A stretch of 5,895 bases of DNA from Solirubrobacteraceae bacterium (lineage in GTDB: Bacteria; Actinomycetota; Thermoleophilia; Solirubrobacterales; Solirubrobacteraceae). The position numbers were made by a program, and so were the translations under genes. Below are positions 1 to 5,465 of this stretch, one piece after another. The stretch covers positions 1 through 5,895 of the forward strand of contig JASHQV010000088.1 in assembly GCA_030038955.1 (NCBI GenBank), read 5' to 3'. The notes beneath the pieces were generated by a model that searched no databases, had not been told where the DNA came from, and saw only the letters and a list, made by a program, of their open reading frames with translations. How positions within the stretch are numbered: the first letter of the stretch is position 1; every line of letters begins with the position of its first letter.

Positions 1-293
1 GCGACCTTGGCGACGAGCATCGCCGTGCGGTCGACCGGCGCCAGCAGGAACGCGTCGAAGCCGCCCTGCTCGCGCTCGGCGACGAACAGCCGGTTGATCG
101 CCAGCATCGCCGCGAGCAGCAGCGTCGCGGTCAGCACGCCGGCGGCGAGCTGCCCGCTCAGCGCCGCGCGGTTCAGCGCGAAGTGGAAGATCACGAACAC
201 GCTGATCGAGAACAGCACCATCGCGGGCACGGTCTCGAGCGTGCGCAGCTCCACCAGCAGGTCCTTGCGGAGGACCGCGGCGGTGGCACTCAC
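1..293 (-). CDS. ccmB: Heme exporter permease CcmB-like, 5' part only (runs off the left edge)
   Basis: Membrane subunit of the CcmAB heme-handling ABC transporter of System I cytochrome c maturation, acting in the cytoplasmic membrane with the ATPase encoded just upstream. Translation from GTG at 293-291 gives 97 whole codons starting MSATAAVLRKDLLVELRT, the amphipathic N-terminus typical of CcmB. Two hydrophobic segments follow, at about residues 22-40 (VPAMVLFSISVFVIFHFAL) and 50-67 (LAAGVLTATLLLAAMLAI). The polar stretch NRLFVAEREQGGFDAFLLAP comes next and is the most recognisable CcmB motif (E-R-E-x-G-x-x-x-x-L-L-x-P). The usual length is about 220 residues, so more than half is missing beyond the window. 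The start is supported by a GAGG Shine-Dalgarno at 304-301 and by the GTGA overlap with the stop of the ATPase gene, which implies translational coupling. ABC-2-type permeases look similar, but the motif and the partner favour CcmB. Confidence 0.86.
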   Translation of the reverse strand, partial: MSATAAVLRKDLLVELRTLETVPAMVLFSISVFVIFHFALNRAALSGQLAAGVLTATLLLAAMLAINRLFVAEREQGGFDAFLLAPVDRTAMLVAKV

Positions 294-982
294 GCGTAGA
301 CCTCGGCGAGGAGGTCACGGGGGAGCTGGTCGGGCCGCCCGACGAACGCGGCGGCGCCGTCGCGCAGCGCCAGCACGAGGTCGGCCTCGGCCAGCGCCGC
401 CTCGGGGTCGTGGCTGGCGATCACCCGTGTGAGCCCGCTGGCGCGACCGATCAGCGGCTCGATCAGGGTGCTGGCGCCGGGGTCCAGGTTCGCCCTCGGC
501 TCGTCCAGCAGCAGCAGCGCCGGCTGGTGCAGGATCGCCCTCGCGACCGCGACGCGCTGGAGCATCCCCTGGCTGAGCGAGCGGACGGGGTCGTCGGCGC
601 GGCGCTGCATCCCGACCGCGGCCAGCACCTGCTCCACGCGCTCGGGCGCGACGCGGTGCAGGCGCGCGTGGTAGCGGAGGTTCTCGCGCGCGGTCAGCTC
701 GCGGTAGAGCAGCGGATCGTGGGCGAGCAGGCCGACGCGGCCGCGCACCGCCCAGGCCCGGCGGGGAAGCTGCTCGCCGAACAGCCTGACGATGCCCGCG
801 TGGGGGCGCAGCAGCGTCGCGAGGATCCGCAGCAGCGTCGACTTGCCGGCGCCGTTGCGGCCGAGCACCGCCAGCGTCGCGCCTTCGGGGACGTCCACCG
901 ACACGCGGCGCAGCGCCGTGCGCTCGCCGAAGTGTCGCCTCAGCTCGTGCAGCTCAATCGCCGCTGGGTTGTCCGGGCTCAC
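290..982 (-). CDS. ccmA: CcmA-like ABC transporter ATP-binding protein (heme exporter)
   Basis: ATPase subunit expected to pair with the CcmB-like permease and drive release of heme from CcmE during cytochrome c maturation; cytoplasmic, membrane-associated. The 230-residue length fits the family (about 200-230). Visible motifs are Walker A GRNGAGKST (41-49), signature LSQGM (136-140), Walker B LLLLDEP (156-162), a D-loop-like ANLD (164-167) and the switch His in ASHD (H191). At the Q-loop position the sequence reads HDPLLYRELTARENL (88-102). His in place of Gln is common in CcmA-like ATPases, and LTARENL is characteristic. The GTG start at 982-980 has only a weak GGCGGCGA-like upstream sequence. 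Its first residues (MSPDNPAAIEL) are encoded inside a diverged copy of the end of the preceding mogA gene, so the N-terminus is partly made of duplicated DNA. It begins 35 bases after the mogA stop and overlaps ccmB by 4 bases. Without the ccmB partner it would only be a generic ABC ATPase. Confidence 0.88.
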   Translation of the reverse strand: MSPDNPAAIELHELRRHFGERTALRRVSVDVPEGATLAVLGRNGAGKSTLLRILATLLRPHAGIVRLFGEQLPRRAWAVRGRVGLLAHDPLLYRELTARENLRYHARLHRVAPERVEQVLAAVGMQRRADDPVRSLSQGMLQRVAVARAILHQPALLLLDEPRANLDPGASTLIEPLIGRASGLTRVIASHDPEAALAEADLVLALRDGAAAFVGRPDQLPRDLLAEVYA

Positions 983-1053
983 GGTTCAGTCGCCGCCGGG
1001 CCGTTCCGGGGCACGGCTCAATGGCCGCTGGGCTGCCCGGGCTCACGGTTCAG
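952..1053. repeat. Imperfect direct repeat, 38 bp, period 64, at the mogA/ccmA junction
   Basis: Bases 952-989 and 1016-1053 match at 35 of 38 positions; the differences are at 959/1023, 969/1033 and 972/1036. Both copies begin GCTCAAT and end GGGCTCACGGTTCAG. The right copy encodes the C-terminus LNREPGQPSGH plus stop of the mogA-like gene on the minus strand. The left copy would encode LNREPGQPSGD plus stop in the same register, but is used in another frame as the start of ccmA (MSPDNPAAIEL). The 26-base spacer 990-1015 also resembles 1054-1079 once one compensating base is inserted on each side, so the original duplication was probably a full 64-bp tandem copy. Confidence 0.85.
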
Positions 1054-1503
1054 CGTCCCCACGGCGTGCCCGAGCACCGGCTCGATCACCCCGAACAGCT
1101 CGCGGATCGCCCGGGGATTGCCGGGGAAGTTGACGATCAGGCTGCGCCCGGCGATGCCGGAGACACCGCGGCTGAGGATGCCCATCGGCGTGTGCCTGCG
1201 CGACTCGGCGCGCATCGCCTCGGCGATCCCGGGGGCGTCACGGTCGATCACCGCGCGCGTCGCCTCGGGGGTGACGTCGTCGGCGGTGAAGCCGGTGCCG
1301 CCGGTGGTCAGGATCACCGAGACTCCGTCCTTGACCTGTCGCCGCAGCCAGGACTCGATCGCGTCGGCATCATCGGCGACCACGTCTCGGGCGACGAGCT
1401 CGCCGCCGGCCGTGCGCGCCAGCTCGGCCAGCGCCTCGCCCGACAGGTCCTGATTGTCGCCGGCGGCGACCGAGCTGGAGATCGTCAGGATCGCGGTTCG
1501 CAT
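1018..1503 (-). CDS. mogA: MogA/MoaB-family molybdopterin adenylyltransferase-like protein
   Basis: Member of the MogA/MoaB family, which adenylylates molybdopterin before metal insertion in Mo-cofactor synthesis; cytoplasmic and usually trimeric. From ATG at 1503-1501 the product is 161 residues, the normal length for a stand-alone domain. It opens with MRTAILTISSSVAAGDNQD, the first family strand with its G-x-x-x-D-x-S-G region (S21, G22). The substrate-binding motif TTGGTGFTADDVTPEAT covers 66-82, and the second motif, SRGVSGIAGRSLIVNFPGNP, covers 111-130; N129 replaces the usual Ser of PGSP. The frame stays open upstream to 1566, but the extra 21 residues are Arg/Ser-rich and unlike the family, so the internal ATG was chosen; no clear Shine-Dalgarno supports either start. 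The final 22 codons (140-161) are the apparent source of the duplication at the ccmA start. MogA and MoaB cannot be told apart safely from sequence alone. The gene probably shares a transcript with ccmA and ccmB. Confidence 0.87.
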   Translation of the reverse strand: MRTAILTISSSVAAGDNQDLSGEALAELARTAGGELVARDVVADDADAIESWLRRQVKDGVSVILTTGGTGFTADDVTPEATRAVIDRDAPGIAEAMRAESRRHTPMGILSRGVSGIAGRSLIVNFPGNPRAIRELFGVIEPVLGHAVGTLNREPGQPSGH

Positions 1504-1582
1504 CGCCGCTCGCAGGTTAGAGATTGCCGGCGAGAGTTTCCGGCTCCGCGGACTCCGCCGACTCACGATCGCCAGGTGAACA

Positions 1583-1610
1583 CCCCCGCTTCAGCCAGCC
1601 GGGGCGGGGG
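1583..1610 (-). terminator. G+C-rich hairpin after the radical SAM gene, probable terminator
   Basis: CCCCCGC at 1583-1589 pairs with GCGGGGG at 1604-1610, giving a 7-bp all-G:C stem with a 14-base loop. On the minus strand it starts about 22 bases after the stop of the radical SAM gene and is followed by TGTTCACC. It therefore looks like an intrinsic terminator with a poor U-tract. The spacer 1504-1632 must also hold any promoter for mogA, but I see no convincing -35/-10 pair there. Confidence 0.5.
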
Positions 1611-1632
1611 CGAGCGGTCCGCGACCAAATGA

Positions 1633-2664
1633 TCAGAACAGCTGGAGCTGTCCGCTCTGTGCTTCAAACGCAGGCGTCAGTGAACGCTCTGCGCGCTCCT
1701 GTTCGCGGATGCGCTCGTCCCAGGTCCGGCCGCGTGGGCGCACAAGTGCGATCAGTCGTTGCTGCTCGCCACGCGCCATTTCGGAGCCTGCGCCATATAG
1801 GCCTTCGTATCGTTCGGTCAGCTCAGGGTGCGCGCGGCGAAGCCACCTGAGAAAGACCTCTTTGGTGGATCCGCGCAGATGTAGCGGCAGCGCGTCGATG
1901 CTCTCCGCACCAGCGTCTACGGCTGCGTCGACGATCTTCGCGATGTGCCTGGGATCGTCGTTGATGCCAGAGAGCAGCGGTGCGATCACGACGCCGACAG
2001 CGATGTCGTTGTCGGCCAGAGTCCGTAGCGCCTCGAGCCGCGCCCGCGGCGACGGGGTTCGTGGCTCGGTCTGTCGCCAGGCGCGCTGATCCCAGGTGGG
2101 GATCGAGAGGTAGGCGGTGAATCGAGCCCTCTGCGAGATCTGGCGCATGAGCTCGATGTCACGCAGGAGCAACGGTGATTTCGTGAGCACCGAGCATGGA
2201 TTGGCAGCGTCTCGCAACGCCCGCCAGATGTCGGGCATCAACTTGTAATGCCCTTCAACCCATTGGTAGGGGTCCGTGTTCGTACCCAGCGCCACGTGCT
2301 CACCCTTCCAGGATCGGCGGCGCAGCTCGCTTTGGAGGATCGTGGCGATGTTCACCTTGACCACGATCTCGCGATCGAAGTCGTCGCCGGCGTTGAAGCC
2401 CAAGAACTCGTGCGTGGGTCGTGCGAAGCAGTAGCGGCAGCCGTGGGTACAGCCTCTGTAGGGGTTGATCGTCCATCTGAATGGCACCCGCGCCCGTGCG
2501 GGCACACGGTTCAGCGCGGACTTTGCACGGACCTCATGGAAGCGCGTGCGCAGTGCCGCTGGAGCGGTGAACGTGACGGTCCGTAGAGGATCCTCATAGC
2601 CTGGAAGCCGGCGCTCCGCTTCCATTGCGATCGTCAGCTCTTGCCAGCGCATCGGACCTTTCAT
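1633..2664 (-). CDS. Radical SAM protein, Rv2578c / SplB-like family
   Basis: Probable [4Fe-4S] radical SAM enzyme; the substrate is unknown. The product is 343 residues. The cluster motif C-x3-C-x2-C is CTHGCRYC with C72, C76 and C79, preceded by RWTINPYRGC, the conserved lead-in of the Rv2578c/SplB-like group. Further family-like segments are HVALGTNTDPYQWVE (123-137), VLTKSPLLLRDIELM (159-173), YLSIPT (185-190), PRTPSPRARLEAL (201-213) and APLLSGINDD (228-237), in the order of the radical SAM barrel strands. The charged C-terminal part holds a YGAGSEMARGEQQRL-type segment (290-304). ATG 2664-2662 overlaps the upstream stop as ATGA. A second ATG at 2652-2650 (MRWQEL) has an AAAGG sequence 4 bases before it and could be the real start. 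It is the last gene of a three-gene operon and is followed by a hairpin. The SplB resemblance concerns the fold and does not imply spore photoproduct repair. Confidence 0.85.
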   Translation of the reverse strand: MKGPMRWQELTIAMEAERRLPGYEDPLRTVTFTAPAALRTRFHEVRAKSALNRVPARARVPFRWTINPYRGCTHGCRYCFARPTHEFLGFNAGDDFDREIVVKVNIATILQSELRRRSWKGEHVALGTNTDPYQWVEGHYKLMPDIWRALRDAANPCSVLTKSPLLLRDIELMRQISQRARFTAYLSIPTWDQRAWRQTEPRTPSPRARLEALRTLADNDIAVGVVIAPLLSGINDDPRHIAKIVDAAVDAGAESIDALPLHLRGSTKEVFLRWLRRAHPELTERYEGLYGAGSEMARGEQQRLIALVRPRGRTWDERIREQERAERSLTPAFEAQSGQLQLF

Positions 2665-3485
2665 CGGTTGAACATCCCGTTCAGGACGGTGTGACTGAGC
2701 GTCGAGCGAAACGACTCGTAGGTTCCGGCCGTGAGCATCTCGGCAGCAGCCTGAGCGGCGATCCCGTACGCGGCCTGCGCGATGCTCGCCCCGGCGCTGA
2801 TGCGCCTCGCTCCGGCAGCTGCGAGCGACGCAACGTCGGGCGCGCCGTGATCGACCATCACGTTGATCGGCAGCGAGCCGTCGGCGAGCGCCGCAATCAT
2901 CTTCAGATCGACAGCACCGGGAACGAACAGGCTGTCGGCGCCGGCCTGTGCGTAGACATCGGCGCGCCGCATCGCCTCGAGCAGCTGCTCGCGCGGCGTT
3001 CCGGCGCCGATCAGGAACACGTCGGTGCGCGCGTTTATCCAGATCGGAACCTGCGCACCGTCAGCTGCGCTTCGCGCGGCCGCGATGCGAGCTGCCTGGA
3101 TCGACGGCTCGCGCAATGGTGCCTCGATCCCTGGGCTGTCCTCGATGTTGATGCCGGCGACTCCCATCTCTATCAGGGCGCTCACGATTGACGCAGCTGC
3201 TTCAGGTGTCGGCCCGTAACCAGACTCGATGTCGGCGCTGACCGGGATCGCGACCGATGCAACGATCTCAGCCAGCGCCTCCAACATGCGCTCACGGCCG
3301 ATCTGCTCGCCATCGGGTCTACCGTTCGCCCACGCGATCCCGGCGCTTGTCGTCGCGATCGCAGACGCGCCGGCCGCTTCGATCAGGACGGCTGACGCTG
3401 GATCCCAGGCGTTCGGCAGCACGAGCGGACCGGGCTCATGCAGGCTTCGGAACGCGTCGACGGCCTCGTGCTGAATGCGATGCAT
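2661..3485 (-). CDS. Isocitrate lyase/phosphoenolpyruvate mutase superfamily protein
   Basis: A 274-residue alpha/beta-barrel enzyme of the ICL/PEP mutase superfamily, whose members make or break C-C or P-C bonds next to a carboxylate with Mg2+ bound; cytoplasmic. Visible motifs are LPNAWDPASA (23-32), TTSAGIAWANGRPDGE (45-60), the metal/substrate strand ADIESGYG (84-91, with D85 and E87), GINIEDS (111-117) and INARTDVF (150-157). The K-K-C-G-H catalytic loop of true isocitrate and methylisocitrate lyases is absent; the sequence after IEDS reads PGIEAPLRE. A classical lyase role is therefore unlikely, and carboxyphosphonoenolpyruvate-type, oxaloacetate-decarboxylase-like or uncharacterised chemistry remains open. 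The length is typical for this unassigned subgroup. The ATG lies 11 bases after the stop of the ABM-like gene and lacks a strong Shine-Dalgarno, so coupling is likely; the end overlaps the radical SAM start by 4 bases. Family assignment is secure, substrate is not. Confidence 0.87.
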   Translation of the reverse strand: MHRIQHEAVDAFRSLHEPGPLVLPNAWDPASAVLIEAAGASAIATTSAGIAWANGRPDGEQIGRERMLEALAEIVASVAIPVSADIESGYGPTPEAAASIVSALIEMGVAGINIEDSPGIEAPLREPSIQAARIAAARSAADGAQVPIWINARTDVFLIGAGTPREQLLEAMRRADVYAQAGADSLFVPGAVDLKMIAALADGSLPINVMVDHGAPDVASLAAAGARRISAGASIAQAAYGIAAQAAAEMLTAGTYESFRSTLSHTVLNGMFNR

Positions 3486-3496
3486 GGCATTCAGGG

Positions 3497-3793
3497 TCAG
3501 TGGCTGACCAGCAGCTCATGATCGCGTTCGACGAACTCGACGATGAGCTCGGCGAAGCGGCCGGCGACGAGCCGGCGGTAGGCATCGGAGCCCGTGTGCG
3601 CGTCGTACGCCGCCTGGTCAGCGAAGTGTTCGACGAACAGCAGATAGTCAGGACGGTTCTTGTCACGGTAGACGCGAAACGACAGCGTGCTCGGCTCCTG
3701 CGCCGGTCCCAGCGGCGCGAACTCGTGCACCACCTTCTCGGCCTCCGCCTGACAGCCGGACCGCAACTCGATCGGGAAGACTTTGCACAGCAT
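3497..3793 (-). CDS. Small ABM/YgiN-like monooxygenase-fold protein
   Basis: A 98-residue protein of the dimeric alpha/beta-barrel, antibiotic-biosynthesis-monooxygenase (ABM) type. Such proteins are often annotated as putative quinol monooxygenases, and some oxidise quinols without a cofactor. The pattern visible here is an N-terminal strand (MLCKVFPIEL), a helix (17-25), a strand around TLSFRVYRD (36-44), then PDYLLFVEHFADQAAYDAHT (48-67) and SDAYRRLVAGRF (69-80), which is the typical order of the fold. The last strand, FVERDHELLVSH, completes the domain. The start is well supported by AAGGAG on the minus strand, 6 bases before ATG 3793-3791. It is the first gene of the operon with the ICL/PEP mutase-like and radical SAM genes. 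Catalysis cannot be inferred: many ABM proteins have no known activity, and this one may process or bind a product of its neighbours. Confidence 0.78.
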   Translation of the reverse strand: MLCKVFPIELRSGCQAEAEKVVHEFAPLGPAQEPSTLSFRVYRDKNRPDYLLFVEHFADQAAYDAHTGSDAYRRLVAGRFAELIVEFVERDHELLVSH

Positions 3794-3800
3794 CGGCGAC

Positions 3801-3806
3801 TCCTTG
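3801..3806 (-). promoter_or_regulatory. Strong ribosome binding site of the ABM-like gene
   Basis: Minus-strand AAGGAG lies just upstream of ATG 3793-3791 at normal spacing. It is the clearest Shine-Dalgarno in the window. The two genes downstream in the same operon rely on short or overlapping junctions, which suggests this site drives translation of the whole unit. Confidence 0.7.
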
Positions 3807-3849
3807 GGTTCTAGGTGCGGTTATCCGCGACCGTTGGCGCATGATCCAC

Positions 3850-3861
3850 CCGTGATCACGG
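3850..3861. promoter_or_regulatory. Perfect 12-bp palindrome in the divergent spacer, candidate operator
   Basis: CCGTGATCACGG reads the same on both strands. It lies between the divergent ABM operon (start 3793) and the Ada-AlkA gene (start about 3969), in the only spacer that must hold both promoters. A weak minus-strand pair, TGGATC (3848-3843) and GATAAC (3825-3820) with 17-base spacing, would put the palindrome just upstream of the operon's -35 box. A dyad suits a dimeric repressor; Ada proteins normally bind non-palindromic sites, so a different regulator may be involved. Function is inferred from position and symmetry only. Confidence 0.35.
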
Positions 3862-3918
3862 TTAATCTGGCCGCATCCGGCCGAGGATCGGTCGTATTCG
3901 GACAGGGCATCGAGGATC

Positions 3919-3972
3919 GTGGCCGGATACGGCGAGAATGTCGGTCGCCTGGTCGCTACAACATCTCGGTGA
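3919..3972 (+). other. Possible 17-codon leader ORF overlapping the Ada-AlkA start
   Basis: GTG at 3919 opens a short frame, MAGYGENVGRLVATTSR, that stops with TGA at 3970-3972. That stop overlaps the proposed GTG start of the Ada-AlkA gene (3969-3971) by 4 bases (GTGA). GAGGA at 3912-3916 lies before it, but only 2 bases away, closer than usual. The Ada-AlkA GTG has no Shine-Dalgarno of its own, so re-initiation from this leader could explain its translation. It could equally be chance. Confidence 0.3.
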
Positions 3973-5345
3973 CCACGTTCTCGGCTGTGCGAACCACCGG
4001 CATCTACTGCCGTCCTGGGTGCGGTGCGCGGCCGCGGGCCGAGAACGTCATCACATTCGAGATAGCCGCTGCGGCCGAGGCCGCCGGCTACCGCGCATGC
4101 CTGCGGTGCCGGCCGTATCGGCTGGCCGCGCCGATCGGCGCAACGGCGCCGGAGCTGGTCTGCCGGGCGGTGCAGCAGATCATCGGTGGGGCGCTTGACG
4201 AAGGCACCGAGGACGCGCTCGGTCGTCGGCTCGGGGTGTCGGGGCGCCATCTGCGACGGCTGTTCACGGAGCATCTCGGCGTGACGCCGACGCAACTCGC
4301 ATATTCACGGCGCGCGCATTTCGCCCGCCGCCTGCTTGACGACTCGGATCTGACGATCGCCCAGGTCGCGCTCGCCTCAGGCTTCGGCAGCGTCAGGCAG
4401 TTCAATCGGACCATGCGCGACGTGTTCCATGCTTCGCCGCGTGACCTGCGCGCGCGCCGACGCCGGTACGACCGTCTCGTCGTCGATGGCGGCCTTGCCC
4501 TACGAATACCGGTGCAACCGCCATATGACTGGAGTGGTGCGTTGCGTGTGCTCGCGGCGCGCGCGATACCGGGCATCGAAGCGGTAGCCGGTGGCAGCTA
4601 TCGGCGCACGATCGTACTCGACGGCGAGCCAGGGCTACTCGAGCTCGAGCAGGGAGGCGCGGATCACATCGTCCTGCGAACGCATCTCCCCTACTGGGAG
4701 GGGCTGATCCACGTCGTCGAGCGGGCAAGCCGGATGCTGGGCCTGGACGTCGACATCGACACCGCGGAGACGGCGCTGGCGAACGACCCGCTGATCGGCC
4801 CAATCGTCCGCGGACAGCGAGGCCTCCGCGTTCACGGTGCCTGGGGCCCGTTCGAGATGGGCGTCCAGGTGCTGATCGGTGAGCTGCTCGGCGCGACTCC
4901 CGCGCGCACGGTGCTCGCGGCGATCGTTCGTTCGCACGGTCTCCACGTCCCAGGCCTGCCCGCCGGTCTCAGCTACGTCTTCCCGTCCGCCGAGACGCTG
5001 GCCGACGCAGACCTCGGCGCGTGTCAGCTGCCGGCCCCGGCTGCGACCATTGTCAAGGGCTTCGCAGCGGCGGTCGCGAGCGACGCCCTACGACTGGAGC
5101 AGACAGCGAGCCTCGATCAGCTGATCGCGGCGCTCACGGCAATACCCGGCGTTGATCGAAGCTGCGCTCAGATGATCGCCCTCCGCCTCGGGCATCACGA
5201 CGCATTCCCGTACGCCGATCGGCAGCTGCGCGCATCGCTGCAACAGCTCGGCGGATCAACCGACTCCACTGCTGCTGAGGCATGGCGTCCCTGGCGGGCA
5301 CAAGCGGCGGCGCATCTGATCGCATATGCCACCTCCCGCCGTTGA
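3969..5345 (+). CDS. Ada-type sensor/AraC regulator fused to AlkA-type 3-methyladenine DNA glycosylase
   Basis: Alkylation-damage response protein combining a methyl-phosphotriester sensor/transcription activator with a base-excision glycosylase. From GTG 3969 it has 458 residues. The Ada zinc domain (about 5-52) has C14, C18, C44 and C47 in TTGIYCRPGC and YRACLRCRPY; C14 corresponds to the methyl-accepting Cys38 of E. coli Ada. An AraC helix-turn-helix region spans about 80-165 (LGVSGRHLRRLFTEHLGVTP; IAQVALASGFGSVRQFNR). The AlkA N-terminal domain starts near LALRIPVQPPYDWSGALRVL (176-195), and the HhH-GPD domain covers about 290-458. Catalytic Asp is D417 in DAFPYADRQL. The hairpin reads IPGVDRSCAQM (392-402) rather than the usual PGIGxWTAxY, and LIGELLGA (302-309) replaces GQQVS. 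The C-terminal methyltransferase domain of Ada is absent, as in other Ada-AlkA fusions. The frame is open from 3783, and GTG 3852 is an alternative start, but the extra residues do not resemble the family. It is divergent from the ABM operon and convergent with the gene at 5466. Confidence 0.88.
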   Translation: MTTFSAVRTTGIYCRPGCGARPRAENVITFEIAAAAEAAGYRACLRCRPYRLAAPIGATAPELVCRAVQQIIGGALDEGTEDALGRRLGVSGRHLRRLFTEHLGVTPTQLAYSRRAHFARRLLDDSDLTIAQVALASGFGSVRQFNRTMRDVFHASPRDLRARRRRYDRLVVDGGLALRIPVQPPYDWSGALRVLAARAIPGIEAVAGGSYRRTIVLDGEPGLLELEQGGADHIVLRTHLPYWEGLIHVVERASRMLGLDVDIDTAETALANDPLIGPIVRGQRGLRVHGAWGPFEMGVQVLIGELLGATPARTVLAAIVRSHGLHVPGLPAGLSYVFPSAETLADADLGACQLPAPAATIVKGFAAAVASDALRLEQTASLDQLIAALTAIPGVDRSCAQMIALRLGHHDAFPYADRQLRASLQQLGGSTDSTAAEAWRPWRAQAAAHLIAYATSRR

Positions 5346-5352
5346 GGGAGCT

Positions 5353-5382
5353 GCCAGCGCAGGCGGATTCCCTGCGTCTGGC
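5353..5382. terminator. Hairpin between convergent genes, possible bidirectional terminator
   Basis: GCCAGCGCAGG at 5353-5363 pairs with CCTGCG-T-CTGGC at 5371-5382: 11 base pairs, one bulged T at 5377, and the 7-base loop CGGATTC. It begins 8 bases after the Ada-AlkA stop and lies between that gene and the convergent gene ending at 5466. No T-tract follows on either strand, so intrinsic termination is uncertain. I see no gene in the rest of 5346-5465. Confidence 0.5.
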
Positions 5383-5465
5383 TGCGCTCGTACAGCTGCT
5401 CGGCGCTGATCTCTGCCACCCCGGGAACCGTTCGCCTGACCCGGAGTACGGGCTCAGCCGGATTC

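Noticed and set aside
410..1453. Long plus-strand open frame (347 codons) opposite ccmA and mogA
   Set aside because: It lies antisense to two genes with clear motifs. Its translation is rich in Arg/Gln/Ala with no recognisable domain, as expected for a shadow frame in G+C-rich DNA.
1504..1566. N-terminal extension of the mogA-like gene by 21 codons
   Set aside because: The extension is Arg/Ser-rich and does not match the family, which begins at the MRTAILTIS strand.
2661..3485. True isocitrate lyase or methylisocitrate lyase
   Set aside because: The KKCGH catalytic loop is missing and the protein is shorter than isocitrate lyases; only superfamily membership is supported.
3783..3851. Start of the Ada-AlkA gene at ATG 3783
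   Set aside because: It would overlap the start of the ABM-like gene on the opposite strand, and the added residues show no resemblance to Ada N-termini.
3663..4295. Minus-strand open frame of 210 codons across the divergent spacer
   Set aside because: It overlaps the ABM-like gene on the same strand in another frame and is antisense to the Ada domain. No motifs are visible.
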